This document shows, in pieces, positions 28,181 to 38,300 of a DNA stretch of 64,000 nt. The notes under the pieces are model-generated. The model searched no databases. It saw only the letters and a list, made by a program, of their open reading frames with translations, and had not been told where the DNA came from. A program made the position numbers and the translations under genes. Source of the stretch: Oscillospiraceae bacterium. GTDB lineage: Bacteria > Bacillota > Clostridia > Oscillospirales > WRJC01. Position 1 is the first letter of the stretch, and each line of letters starts with the position of its first letter. Location: contig WRHM01000003.1 of the NCBI GenBank assembly GCA_009783265.1, forward strand, positions 124,001 through 188,000, in the 5' to 3' direction.

Positions 28181-28210
28181 GGGCGGCAATATGCCGCCTT
28201 ATTATTTTTG
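28181..28210. terminator. terminator between GH127 gene and convergent small gene
   Basis: GGCGGCA (28182-28188) pairs with TGCCGCC (28192-28198), followed by TTATTATTTTT. It could work for both converging genes. Confidence 0.8.
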
Positions 28211-28438
28211 ATTTATTTTGGCTTGGTTTTTTTCTTCGTTTCCGGTATTTTTATTTTCAAAATATTTTTCGCGTATCGCCTTTTGTCCCGCCGCCAATAT
28301 AATATCCTGCCCAACGGCCATCAAAAAATTCCCGAGCGTGCTTTGCTGGTCTGAAGTTAAGTTATCAGCGAGCAAAATCGCGACTTCGGCAGACAATAAA
28401 ATTATTTCTTTTTCTGGCATTTTAAAAAAATCAGGCAT
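28202..28438 (-). CDS. small conserved hypothetical protein
   Basis: A 78-aa protein with an Ala/Leu-rich helical core (LLSAEVAILLADNLTSDQQ, then GNFLMAVGQDIILAAGQKAI) and a charged Asn/Lys/Glu tail. It has no membrane segment of clear length. The ribosome site is weak, and a second ATG six codons in is possible. Similar short helical proteins are common in clostridia and have no known role. Confidence 0.55.
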   Translation of the reverse strand: MPDFFKMPEKEIILLSAEVAILLADNLTSDQQSTLGNFLMAVGQDIILAAGQKAIREKYFENKNTGNEEKNQAKINQK

Positions 28439-28508
28439 ATATATATTTTTATCCCGCCGTTAGAATTATTATATTTATTATATAATATATGCCCGATTTT
28501 TTTTATTA

Positions 28509-28982
28509 TTAATTTTTATCGTTTCTCTCTAAATTCAACAGTTCGTCCACATTCACGCTTTCGCCGTCGCCCCAGAGCTTTTCGAGTTTATAATAATCCC
28601 TCGCCTCGCTGTTGAAAATATGCGCGAGAACAGAATCATAATCAAGTATTATCCAGTCTGTGCTCGAATGGCCGCTTATTCTTGAAGGCGCTGTATTAAA
28701 TTTTTCTTTTAGCTGAAACTCAACCTCTCCGGCAAGCGACCTGATATGCGTTGATGAAGTTCCAGTCGCTATAACAAAATAATCGGCTATAATAGTCTGT
28801 TTGTTAGTCTCGATTATTTTTACGCTTTTGGCTTTTTTGTCGTCTAAAATTATACTTATTTTTTCTGCCAGATTTTTTGACTGTTCAAGCTGTCCGGGTT
28901 TTATCTCGATATATTTGATTTCTTCTTTTTTTATATTTTCAGAATTATTTACGTTATTTATTTTTTCGCCGTCTATATCCAT
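28509..28982 (-). CDS. rsfS: ribosomal silencing factor RsfS
   Basis: A 157-aa protein. It binds L14 on the 50S subunit and blocks subunit joining in starvation. The family core is clear: ADYFVIATGTSSTHIRSLA and DWIILDYDSVLAHIF, with the C-terminal RDYYKLEKLWGD. The first 30 residues are a poorly conserved Asn/Glu/Lys-rich extension. It ends the yhbY-nadD-yqeK-LCP-rsfS run. AAAGGA precedes the ATG. Confidence 0.93.
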   Translation of the reverse strand: MDIDGEKINNVNNSENIKKEEIKYIEIKPGQLEQSKNLAEKISIILDDKKAKSVKIIETNKQTIIADYFVIATGTSSTHIRSLAGEVEFQLKEKFNTAPSRISGHSSTDWIILDYDSVLAHIFNSEARDYYKLEKLWGDGESVNVDELLNLERNDKN

Positions 28983-29031
28983 TAAAATAAAAATTCCTTT
29001 CTTAAATATATATAAATAATATATATTTTTT

Positions 29032-30294
29032 TTATTTAATTAAATTGTTCATAGTTTCGCCGTCTATGTTTATTTCCGATTTATATCCCGTATAATTCAA
29101 TAAATCTTTGTCGTAAATATTAAAATTAGTTTCGGGTATGTCTTTTTTATACGGGTTATAATATTTGTTTATTATTTCCATAGTTTCAGCTTTATACACT
29201 TCAAGCCTCCCTACGGAGGTTAACCACTCGCTCGGAACTGTGTGAGTGCGTATATTTTCAAGTTTGACGCCGGCGACTTTTGCCGCGAACCAGCCGGCGT
29301 TGGCAAGAGATATATTCGTGAGCATATAATCAGAGCCTACTTCAAACAGACCTTTTATTGTGTTTACGTCCGGTTTGCTGAGCATTTTTTTCAATACTGC
29401 CGCTATAAACCTCTGCTGAGTTTGTATTCTGCCTATATCCTCGCCGGGATAGCCTATATCGTAATAATTAGGTTCTCTGCTGCCGTTTGCATATATATTA
29501 CCGTGTCTGAATCTTATGACCTGTTCGGCTTTTTTGCCGTCTAAAGGCTGTAACCCCGGCTGCAGATCTATATGCAGATTCTGATATGGATCGTCGTATT
29601 TCATTCTTAAAGGCACGGCAAAATCAACCCCGCCGATTTTATCGACAAGCAATTTAAAGCCGTCTAAATCTATCATAACATAATAATTAACCGGGATTCC
29701 GAAAGTGTTTTTTATCACGCCGCAAAGATATTTTATCCCATCTACCGATGCTTCATCACCTCTTTTGCCGTTTTTTGACGCGTTTATGCGCCCTCTGGGG
29801 TAAACACCGTTCATTATGGCGGTATCGGCATAATTTATTCCTACATACGTGTCTCTGGGTATATTCAAAATAGAAATCGTGTTTTCTTTTACGTTAAACA
29901 TGGCAAGCATCATATTATCAGTACGTCCTACAAATCTGCCGCCGCCTTCGCCGTCGAGCCCGAGTATCAGAAAAGTATAGCAGTCGCTGTTTCTGTCTTT
30001 TGACATATCCACCCCCGGGGGTATTTCGTCGCCGTCCTCGTCAATGCCTGCCATAAATTCTAAATCGCCCTCAATATCAAAAAACGGCGTATCGTCTATT
30101 GGCGGCTTGTAAACATATAAAAATATATTTACCGCTAAAAAAAACACGAATATCAATGACAAAAACGTAAGCAGAACGATTCTTCCGGCGGTTAAAACCT
30201 TACCGGATTTCTTTTTGCTTTTGTTTTTACTGTTTTTATTTCGCCCTTTATTATTACTGCTTCCGGGCAGTTCGCGGACTTTATATTTATTCAT
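29032..30294 (-). CDS. LytR-CpsA-Psr family cell-wall glycopolymer ligase
   Basis: A 420-aa protein with a basic Lys/Asn-rich N-terminus, one membrane anchor (about 32-56) and an extracytoplasmic LCP domain (about 105-400). The LCP core shows GRTDNMMLAMFNV, LNIPRDTYV and RFRHG with the conserved Arg and Asp residues. LCP enzymes attach teichoic acids or capsule to peptidoglycan. Position between yqeK and rsfS is typical for clostridia. Confidence 0.9.
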   Translation of the reverse strand: MNKYKVRELPGSSNNKGRNKNSKNKSKKKSGKVLTAGRIVLLTFLSLIFVFFLAVNIFLYVYKPPIDDTPFFDIEGDLEFMAGIDEDGDEIPPGVDMSKDRNSDCYTFLILGLDGEGGGRFVGRTDNMMLAMFNVKENTISILNIPRDTYVGINYADTAIMNGVYPRGRINASKNGKRGDEASVDGIKYLCGVIKNTFGIPVNYYVMIDLDGFKLLVDKIGGVDFAVPLRMKYDDPYQNLHIDLQPGLQPLDGKKAEQVIRFRHGNIYANGSREPNYYDIGYPGEDIGRIQTQQRFIAAVLKKMLSKPDVNTIKGLFEVGSDYMLTNISLANAGWFAAKVAGVKLENIRTHTVPSEWLTSVGRLEVYKAETMEIINKYYNPYKKDIPETNFNIYDKDLLNYTGYKSEINIDGETMNNLIK

Positions 30295-30316
30295 ATTTTA
30301 ACACCATTATTTTTTA

Positions 30317-30886
30317 TTATATATTATAAACAAAGTCAAATATCGTTTCGTCAAGAATTTTATACTTTTGTTCGAGGGTTTCGGCTTTTTCTATTTTTGA
30401 GTAAAAATATTCGCGGACTTCAATGCACCGCTGGTCCTCCCTGTTTGGCTCTATCCAGTCGGCCAAATGAAGAATTTTGTTGAATAAATCCGGAAATTTC
30501 GACAAATCGCTTATATCTGTATGATTATATATCGCGTTAAAAATTATATCGTCTGCGCCAAACTCGAATTTAGCGATATACGCCCCTGTCTTGGCGTGAA
30601 GCGACCATTCTGCCTTTTTTTCGTCTTCCGAAAGAATTATATTATAACTTTCAAGAATTTCGAAATATTTTTCAACGCCAAACTCTTTTGTAATATCGTG
30701 TAATATCGCCGCGGATTTAAGCTTTTTTATAAATTCATCGCCGCAGTTATATATCTCCGCGATTTTTACGGCTTCTTCTTCAACCCCGAGAATATGCGTG
30801 TATCTTTTTTCTTTCACAAGAGATTTTACAAGCGCGCGAAGCCCATCAAAATCGTCCCAATTTATATTATCTTTATTGCAAAACAT
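30317..30886 (-). CDS. yqeK: YqeK-type HD-domain nucleotide hydrolase
   Basis: A 189-aa HD protein. Metal ligands are visible in RYTHILGVEEEAVKIA (His) and the HD pair in AAILHDITKEF, with WSLHAKTGAYIAK and IYNHTDIS further on. YqeK proteins cleave diadenosine tetraphosphate symmetrically. The start overlaps the end of nadD by 14 bases, so translation is coupled, and nadD-yqeK is a common pair. Confidence 0.9.
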   Translation of the reverse strand: MFCNKDNINWDDFDGLRALVKSLVKEKRYTHILGVEEEAVKIAEIYNCGDEFIKKLKSAAILHDITKEFGVEKYFEILESYNIILSEDEKKAEWSLHAKTGAYIAKFEFGADDIIFNAIYNHTDISDLSKFPDLFNKILHLADWIEPNREDQRCIEVREYFYSKIEKAETLEQKYKILDETIFDFVYNI

Positions 30887-31499
30887 AAATTTTTCTTTCT
30901 TTTATATAATTTATAACTTCAGGGCTTAAATAATCAGGTAAATTATCAAAATCGCCGTTTTTTATTTTTTCCCTGATCTCAGTCGAAGAAATTTCAAACG
31001 CGTTATTTCCCAAAAGTTCAATTTTATATCCCCGGCTTATTAAAATTTCGCGTTTTTTTAGTACTTGAGTTATATCCGAATCATTCCTCAAAGCGACGGC
31101 AAAAACGCACATTCCGAGAAGTTCCGTATATCTGTGCCAGTATTCGAGATATAAAAACATATCCGAACCGGCTAAAAAATATATTATATCTTCGGGATAT
31201 ATTTCGCGAAGCGCTTTAATAGTATCAAAAGTATAGCTCACGCCGTCTTTTTTTATTTCGATATCAGAAACTTCTATATTATAATTATTTAGATTTTTAT
31301 ACTTGCCAAAACAGATTTTGCACATTTCCAGCCGGCTTTCAGGCAAAATATTTGCGTCGCCCGGCTTGTGCGGCGGAATATTCGACGGGATGATCAAAAG
31401 TTTATCAAGATTAAATTTATTATAAAATTCAACTGAGATAATCTCGTGCCCTTTGTGAACCGGATTAAACGTTCCGCCGAAAACGCCGATTTTATTCAT
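30873..31499 (-). CDS. nadD: nicotinate-nucleotide adenylyltransferase
   Basis: A 208-aa protein making deamido-NAD from nicotinate mononucleotide and ATP. The nucleotidyltransferase motif GGTFNPVHKGHE is at residues 8-19, and the C-terminal ISSTEIREKI is the second ATP-binding motif. AAGGAG precedes ATG 31499. It lies between yhbY and yqeK, the expected order. Confidence 0.96.
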   Translation of the reverse strand: MNKIGVFGGTFNPVHKGHEIISVEFYNKFNLDKLLIIPSNIPPHKPGDANILPESRLEMCKICFGKYKNLNNYNIEVSDIEIKKDGVSYTFDTIKALREIYPEDIIYFLAGSDMFLYLEYWHRYTELLGMCVFAVALRNDSDITQVLKKREILISRGYKIELLGNNAFEISSTEIREKIKNGDFDNLPDYLSPEVINYIKERKIYVLQ

Positions 31500-31615
31500 A
31501 TAATAAAACCCGTACTCCTTTTTATTTACATCAATTATATCACAGTAAATTTTTTTTATTATAAAGATTTCATTAATTTTTTAATAATTTTAATAGACAT
31601 TTGTGAAATCTATAT

Positions 31616-31690
31616 CTACTTTTTTGTAATCAAACAAAAAAGTAGCAAAAAAATTGCCTTAAAGGAGGGAACCATCCGTTCCCCCTTTAA
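31616..31690. repeat. paired hairpin repeat between yhbY and nadD
   Basis: An 11-bp stem (31616-31626 with 31635-31645) and a second palindrome (31659-31690, TTAAAGG.../...CCTTTAA). No frame or U-tract suits the minus-strand genes. It looks like a dispersed palindromic repeat. The 220 bases between nadD and yhbY hold nothing else I can name. Confidence 0.5.
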
Positions 31691-31720
31691 GAAATCCCTC
31701 TCCCCATTTTCAAGAGCGTT

Positions 31721-32029
31721 CTATAATTTTTCAATAATTTTCGACAGTTCGCGTTTTTCGGCTTTGCGCGACTTTCTGTATAATAAAACTTTTGAGCCGA
31801 TGACTTGAACTACCTCGCTGTCAGTTCTTTCCGCGAGTTTAAAAGCGGCTTCTTTTGCAGTGTACAGGGCAGTTTCAAGAATTTTTATTTTTATCAGTTC
31901 TTTCGCGTCGAGCGCAGAATTTATCTGGATTATATAATCTTCGTCGATTTCGTTTTTCCCCATTTGATATAAAGCGTCAGTTTTTGCGCCCGTTGATTTT
32001 AATTTAGCCCTCTGTTTGCTTGTAAGCAT
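31721..32029 (-). CDS. yhbY: YhbY-family RNA-binding (CRM domain) protein
   Basis: A 102-aa single CRM domain. The start MLTSKQRAKLKSTG and the GxxG-like loop near VQVIGSKVLLYRKS match the family, which binds pre-50S ribosomal RNA. AAAGG precedes the ATG. The usual obg gene does not precede it here; rdgB does. Confidence 0.92.
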   Translation of the reverse strand: MLTSKQRAKLKSTGAKTDALYQMGKNEIDEDYIIQINSALDAKELIKIKILETALYTAKEAAFKLAERTDSEVVQVIGSKVLLYRKSRKAEKRELSKIIEKL

Positions 32030-32052
32030 TATATTTTTTGCCTTTCTTAAAT

Positions 32053-32676
32053 TTATATAATATATTTGACGATTTTTTTCGCGAATTGTTCCGCCGCCAC
32101 CCCCCTGTGGCTGATTTTATTTTTTTCTGTCTCAGATAGCTGCGCGAAAGTTTTCTTTTCCGGCGGATAATAAAACACAGGATCATAACCAAATCCGTTT
32201 TCTCCGGTTTTTTCACGCATGATAAACCCTTCGCATTTTCCCGAAACGCAGAAACTTGTATTTTTATTTATAACACAATAAATCGCGCAGTAAAAATGCG
32301 CCGTTCTTTTATCGTCCGGAACGTTTTTTAATTCGCTTAATAATTTTTCTATCTGTTCATGATTTGAAACTTTTTTACCCGCGACGCTCGCGTATCTTGA
32401 CGAATATATACCCGGCGCGCCGTTTAAATAATCCACGCATAAACCCGAATCGTCGCCGAAGCATATCATACCTGTTTTCTCAAAAACCGCGCGGGCTTTT
32501 ATTGCTGCGTTTTCTTCAAAAGTAGTGCCGTTCTCGATTATCTCATCTGTAAAGCCGACATCGTTTACACTTAGCAAATTTATTTCAAATTTACTTAAAT
32601 TTTTATTTATCAGATAATTCATTTCTTTGATTTTATTCGCGTTATTCGACGCGAACACTATCTTTGTTTTTTGCAT
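32053..32676 (-). CDS. rdgB: XTP/dITP diphosphatase (RdgB/HAM1)
   Basis: A 207-aa house-cleaning enzyme that removes ITP, XTP and dITP. Signatures: FASNNANKIKEM at the N-terminus, FGDDSGLCVDYLNGAPGIYS in the middle, GFGYDPVFYYP and the C-terminal SHRGVA. Length is normal. A restriction-modification pair lies between it and ftsY. Confidence 0.95.
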   Translation of the reverse strand: MQKTKIVFASNNANKIKEMNYLINKNLSKFEINLLSVNDVGFTDEIIENGTTFEENAAIKARAVFEKTGMICFGDDSGLCVDYLNGAPGIYSSRYASVAGKKVSNHEQIEKLLSELKNVPDDKRTAHFYCAIYCVINKNTSFCVSGKCEGFIMREKTGENGFGYDPVFYYPPEKKTFAQLSETEKNKISHRGVAAEQFAKKIVKYII

Positions 32677-32702
32677 GAAATTTCACCAACCGCCTTTTTG
32701 TT

Positions 32703-33299
32703 TTATATAATATTATAAAAATCAATTTGTTCATACTCATGTTCGATTATCGGCGCGGGGAACAGTATTCCGTTAAAAGTCAAAGCGGCTCCGAATGATG
32801 AAAACTCTTTCATAAAAGAAGTCGGGTTGTTTCCATAATATATAACGCAGCAAGACATCGGAGCTCCTTTATTGTCGTCAGTCCCTCCAATAATAAATTT
32901 AAGCCGCGTATCATATAAAAAGCATATTGCGCCTGCGATCGGGTACACATATTTTTTCCAATGCGAAGTATTTGTGGCAACCGGAACTAATGCGATAATT
33001 TCATTATTGAATTTTTTATACGTGACCGATATTTTTTTGAACCAGTCCCTAATGGCGGTACCCCGTTCTTTATCGTTTCCATAAGGCGGATTAACATATA
33101 TTGTGGGATAATCCCATTCTTCAAGTAAACCGTCCTTTTCCGGAAGTAAAAACTCTGTTTCGGCATTTACTACCGAATATATACTCGAACACGGGTCTAA
33201 ATCAATTTTACCGCCCCATACGCGTTTTACCGCGTCAACGTATTTTTGGGGCGTACACCAGTCTTTATTAACAGTTATTGCCTGTCTGCCTGCCGACAT
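32703..33299 (-). CDS. DNA N6-adenine methyltransferase (phage Dam-type)
   Basis: A 198-aa protein of the phage-type adenine methyltransferase family (PF05869-like). Residues 13-20 (DWCTPQKYV) begin the family pattern, DLDPCSS forms the SAM-binding part, and YVNPPYG near residue 90 is the catalytic NPPY. It lies 12 bases after the putative endonuclease gene with a GGGGG site, so the two form an operon and a likely restriction-modification system. The target sequence cannot be read from the protein. Confidence 0.85.
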   Translation of the reverse strand: MSAGRQAITVNKDWCTPQKYVDAVKRVWGGKIDLDPCSSIYSVVNAETEFLLPEKDGLLEEWDYPTIYVNPPYGNDKERGTAIRDWFKKISVTYKKFNNEIIALVPVATNTSHWKKYVYPIAGAICFLYDTRLKFIIGGTDDNKGAPMSCCVIYYGNNPTSFMKEFSSFGAALTFNGILFPAPIIEHEYEQIDFYNII

Positions 33300-33311
33300 C
33301 TTTCATCCCCC

Positions 33312-34409
33312 TTATTTTCCCAGCTCTATTAACATATCGTTTAATCCTTTAATACCGTTTTCTTTTGGCGCAATTATGTTAAACCATGATTCAATTTCTT
33401 TTATGTTCTCGTTAAAATATTTTGTTAAAACTATATCAGCTTCATAATCCATAGTAGTTTTTGTAAACCTGTTTATTTTCTTTCCTTTTTCGTAACTCAT
33501 TTCAAAAGCGTTCTTTACCGCCTGAAAATCATTATTGCTATTTATTATTATGTCTTCAATAAAAGCGGATAACCCCTCGTCTGTGAGAAAAAGCAGCCAA
33601 TCATATGATTGAGACAAAACTTTCATTTCCTTGTTTTGATTGCCGGAAGTGAACCAATTCCCGTGATTGCTTACAATCCCTACCGTAAGGATAAAATCGG
33701 CGAGCAGTTCTGTCTCATGTTCAAAAACAGCTTTTTTAATAAGAGCGTTATAATCGTCATAAAAACAAAATTTCCCGTTGTTTTCTATAACTCCGCCAAT
33801 TCTGCCGTCGCTTAATCTTATCCGTTGAATCGACGATACCGTTCGCGCAACGTATGAGCCCTGTTTCGCTTTTTCTATCGTTTGCGGACCCTTTTTTGCG
33901 CCCTCTTCTATTCCGACGCGCTTACATTCAAACATCGCAAACGGCTTATTGGATAGTTCATATATAAAAACGCGCTTTTTATCGCCGGAATAATAAGCGT
34001 TACAAAACGACGTATCAGAATAGGCAATCGTGCAGGCGTTTTTTATCACGCCGTCTTTTATTAAATTTCTTGTCGTTTTTGATTTTTGGAAATTTTCCGG
34101 CAAATTTGCGTTATTATAAATCCAAGTTGACGAAACTGCGGCAATTTGCGGCATCTCCAAAATTTTTATCAGCTTGTTGTGGTGAAAAGTAAATTCTACA
34201 TTATGCGTTATATCCTGATTAGCATATTCAGACAACGGTTTTTCTATTGCCGTTCTATATTCGTGTCCCCAAGCTTTGATAAGATAAAAGCCGATAATCT
34301 CAACCATAGTACCCAAAGCCCTGCCGGCTGCTTTTTTTGGCGACTCAGTATGCGAAAAAATAGTTTCAGATAACAGATTTTGCATAAAATCTATTGATTT
34401 ATACGACAC
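33312..34409 (-). CDS. putative type II restriction endonuclease
   Basis: A 365-aa protein. The segment FAMFECKRVGIEEGAKKGPQ near residue 180 contains an E-x-K element preceded by a beta strand, as in PD-(D/E)xK nucleases, and IEKAKQGSYVARTVSS follows. I think the family is a type II restriction enzyme but cannot name it. The preferred start is GTG 34409, with GGGGGA seven bases upstream. An ATG at 34460 would overlap the end of ftsY. Pairing with the methyltransferase downstream supports the call. Confidence 0.65.
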   Translation of the reverse strand: MSYKSIDFMQNLLSETIFSHTESPKKAAGRALGTMVEIIGFYLIKAWGHEYRTAIEKPLSEYANQDITHNVEFTFHHNKLIKILEMPQIAAVSSTWIYNNANLPENFQKSKTTRNLIKDGVIKNACTIAYSDTSFCNAYYSGDKKRVFIYELSNKPFAMFECKRVGIEEGAKKGPQTIEKAKQGSYVARTVSSIQRIRLSDGRIGGVIENNGKFCFYDDYNALIKKAVFEHETELLADFILTVGIVSNHGNWFTSGNQNKEMKVLSQSYDWLLFLTDEGLSAFIEDIIINSNNDFQAVKNAFEMSYEKGKKINRFTKTTMDYEADIVLTKYFNENIKEIESWFNIIAPKENGIKGLNDMLIELGK

Positions 34410-34437
34410 ATTATTTCCCCCAATATAATTTCCAAAA

Positions 34438-35370
34438 TCAATCGAACAATGCCCTCGCAAACTCTTTACCGTCGAAATTATCCAGATCGTCTATTTTCTC
34501 CCCTACCCCGATAAATTTTATCGGTATGCCAAGCTCGCGCCGCACTGATATTACAATTCCGCCTTTTGACGAACTGTCGAGTTTAGTTAAAATTATTCCC
34601 GTTATATTCGCCGAATTTTTAAATTCACGCGCCTGATTTACCGCGTTCTGACCCGTCGTAGCGTCAAGCACAAGCAGAGTCTCGACGCTTGCTTCCGGAA
34701 TTTCACGGTTAATCACGCGCGATATTTTCGCAAGTTCGTCCATGAGATTTTTTTTGTTGTGCAATCTTCCCGCAGTATCAATTATTAAAACGTCGGTTTT
34801 TTTGCTCTTGCACGACTGTATGGCGTCATAAACAACGGCGGCGGGATCTGATCCTTCCTGATGTTTTATAATATCAACCCCGGCGCGCTCAGTCCAGACT
34901 TCGAGCTGTTCTATCGCGGCGGCCCTGAAAGTATCGGCGGCGGCGACTGTAACGGTTTTTTTATCGCGGCGCAGAATATCCGCGAGTTTGCCAATAGACG
35001 TAGTTTTTCCCGCTCCGTTTACTCCTATAACAAGAATCACCGACGGCTTTATTTGATTTATTTTATTCGATTGATTTGATTCAAGAATTAAACCCTCGTT
35101 GTCGCCGATTATCTCTTCTATTATTTCCTGAAGTACGTTTTTTACTTCATTGCCGTCCGATAATCTGCGTTCTTTTATTTCTCCGCGCAAACGCTCTATT
35201 ATTTCAGACGCTGTATTTACGCCAACGTCAGACGCTATTAATATTTCTTCAAGTTCGTCTAATAAATCCTCGTCGATTCTAACAAATGCCTTAAGAATAT
35301 TATTGACTTGTCCTATAACTGTATCTTTGGTTTTTTTTAGCCCCTGTTTTAATTTATCAAATAATCCCAT
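34438..35370 (-). CDS. ftsY: signal recognition particle receptor FtsY
   Basis: A 310-aa SRP-type GTPase. NG domain motifs: GVNGAGKTTSIGKLA near residue 113, AADTFRAAAIEQLEVW, DTAGRLHNK near 197 and TKLDSSSKGG near 262. The acidic A domain is very short, as usual in Firmicutes. It starts 4 bases after the smc stop with no ribosome site, so translation is coupled to smc. Confidence 0.97.
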   Translation of the reverse strand: MGLFDKLKQGLKKTKDTVIGQVNNILKAFVRIDEDLLDELEEILIASDVGVNTASEIIERLRGEIKERRLSDGNEVKNVLQEIIEEIIGDNEGLILESNQSNKINQIKPSVILVIGVNGAGKTTSIGKLADILRRDKKTVTVAAADTFRAAAIEQLEVWTERAGVDIIKHQEGSDPAAVVYDAIQSCKSKKTDVLIIDTAGRLHNKKNLMDELAKISRVINREIPEASVETLLVLDATTGQNAVNQAREFKNSANITGIILTKLDSSSKGGIVISVRRELGIPIKFIGVGEKIDDLDNFDGKEFARALFD

Positions 35371-35374
35371 AAAT

Positions 35375-38300
35375 TTATTTTAACGCCCCAATCTTTTTAA
35401 TCTTTCTCTCCACTTCATTTATATCAAGCGCGAGATATTTCGAAATGCCTTTGTCCTGCATAGTTATCCCGTAAAGCCTGTTTGCGATTTCCATTGTGCC
35501 TCGCCTGTGTGAAATTATTATAAACTGCGTATTTTCAGCGTATCTTTTTAAATAAGCCGCGAACCTGTCTACGTTTACTTCGTCCAGTGCCGTTTCTATC
35601 TCATCGAGCACGCAAAAAGGCGCGGGGTTTATTTTAAGCAGCGCGAAATATAAAGCAATCGCGACAAATGCCTGTTCCCCTCCTGATAAAAGAGATATAT
35701 GCTTCACGTTTTTGCCGGGAGGCTGGACTTCTATTTCAAGTTCGCTTTCAAGTACGTTATCAGGGTCCAGATAAATTATTCTCGCCGTTCCGCCGCCGAA
35801 AAGCTCGGCAAAAACTTCTTTGAAGTTTTCATTTATCTGTACCATAGAATTAGAAAAAACATTTTTCATCTCAATTTCGAGATTATCTATTATTTTTTGC
35901 AAAGAATCAAGAGAATTACCCAGATCTGCCGACTGTGTCGTCATAAAATCATATCTTTCGCTGAGTTCTTTGTATTCGTCTATCGCGTTCACGTTTACGT
36001 TGCCGAGTTCTTTTATTTCGGATTTTATTTTTGAGAGTTCCCTTTGAACATTAATCGCTTTGCCGTTATTATCTGCTGCTACTATATTAGTGAAATTCAC
36101 TATTTCTTTTGCCTCTGAAAAAGTAAGTTCGTATTCTTCCCATAATTTATTAATTATATCGTCGTGTTCTTTTTCTTTTTCGTTTTTCTTTGCTTCGAGT
36201 TTTGTAGTCTCCCTGAAAAGCGTTTCTCTCTCGTGGCTTTTTTCTTTGATGCTGTTTCTTGAATCTACGTCTTCTTTTTCGAGTTCGTTTCTGCTGTTCT
36301 CGTATCCGGCCAATAAAACATCAAGTTCTTTAGATTTATTTTCAAGTTCTTTTATTTCATTCCGGTTTATTTTTATATTATTCTCGGCAGAAGTTAAATT
36401 TTGCTTTTTCTCCTGATTCTGAGACGATAACCTGTCGTTTTGCGTTTTTAAGCTTATCTTTGCCCTGTTTAAATTCTCAAGCCTTTCGTTTTCTATGTTT
36501 ATATTATTTAATATACTTGACAAAAACAATTTTTTCTGGTTTATATTCATCAGGGCTATTTCTTTTTCTTCGGCTGTCTTCTTTATCCCGGATTTATGTT
36601 CGTTTAAAATCTGCGAATATTGCTCAAATTGCGCTATGGTTTCCGAAAGTTTTTTCTCATAATTTTTTTTATTCTGCAGCGCCGAAAGTTCCTCGTTTGC
36701 TTTTAATTCTCTTTCATTCGATTCTGAATTTATTTGATTTTCGTTTAGATCCAGAGCCGAAAGTTTTAATTTTATCTCTGAATCGATATTATATAAATCC
36801 GAAACATGCGCGTTTAATTTTTCTTTTAAAATTTTATCCTGCTCTGAAAGTTTTGTTATATTATCAAGCGTTAAATCTATTTCTTTCTGTAGTTTTTTTT
36901 GCGTTGCGTCAATATCTGAATTTCTCTTTTTGAGATTTTCTATTTCGTTTTTACTTGATAAAAGCGAACTTTTTTTAACCGTAGAACCTCCGGTAAAAGA
37001 GCCGCCTGCGTTTATGACCTGACTGTCAAGCGTGACTATTTTATACATATATCCTGTTTTTTCGGCGATTTTTGCCGCATTATTTATATTATCGCAGATT
37101 ATAGTCCTGCCAAGCAGGTATTTTATTATATTTTCGTACCTTGAATCGCATTTTACTAAATTGCTCCCTGTGTCAATAAATCCCGAAGCATTATTGTTCC
37201 TGCGCAGATAATCAAGCTTGTCTCTCTCTATAAACCTGCCTTTTATAATCGAAACAGGATAAAACGTAGCGCGCCCCAGATTATTTGTCTTTAAATATTT
37301 TATTGCGTCTTTCGCCGAATTTTCGTCGTCGACGATTATATTCTGCAAATTAACCCCCAGTGCAGTCTCGATTGCAGGAGCATATTTTTCTTCGGCTTCG
37401 ATAAGCTGCGCGACAGTGCCGTTTACGCCTTTAAGATTGCCTTTTATAACGCTTTTGACGCTTTCGGGATAGCCTTCTAAATTATCGTATATATAAGTGA
37501 GCGACTGGATATACTGCCCGTTTTTTTCGCGCTCTAAATATAAAATATCATATTCTTTTCGCTGTGCTTTTTCGTTTTTTTGCAATTCTTTTATTTTATT
37601 TTCTGTTTCCTCAGATTCTATTATTGTTTTTTCTTTTGCGGTTTCAATAGACTTTTTTCTGGAATTTAAGTTTTTTAAATCGCTCTTGTTTTTTTCTTTA
37701 ATTTCCGCGATTTTTTCAATATCCGCCGCAAGCATTTCTTTTCTCTCAAGAATATGCTTGATTTCAGCGTTATTTTCAGAAATTTTTATTTTAAGCGCGT
37801 TTATTTCAGAATTTAAATCAAATATTATATTATTTATCTCTTCGGTTTTACTGTTTTGCTCAGAGATTTTTAAATCTATATGCTCAGAGTATGACTCTAT
37901 GTCCTCTATTTCCATTTCAAGAGTTTTATATTCCGCGTTAATTTTATCTATAATATCAGTTTTGTCCGCGATTTCTTTGTCGAGATTAATTATTTCAATT
38001 TTATGTTTCTCAAAATCATACGAATTAAATTCTATATCGTCTTTAATTTTGGCAATATCGTTTTGCATTATAACAATATCCGCTTTTTTGCCCGCTATAT
38101 TTTTCTGAATCTCAAAATTTTCGTTTTTTCCGATCTCATAATCACGTCTTATCGCCTGAATTTTATTATATAAATTTTCTGTTTTTTCGTTTAATTTATT
38201 AATTTGCGCATCCGCGCTTTCGAAATTAAATTTAGAGATTTCATAATCGCCTATTATTTTTTCAAATTCCGTCTGCATCTTTTCAATAGAATTTACCCAG

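Noticed and set aside
36460-36933. 157-aa frame antisense to smc
   Set aside because: It mirrors the coiled-coil coding sequence and has no ribosome site; smc is certain.
37497-38108. 203-aa Ser/Ile/Phe-rich frame antisense to smc
   Set aside because: It is a shadow of the coiled-coil codons.
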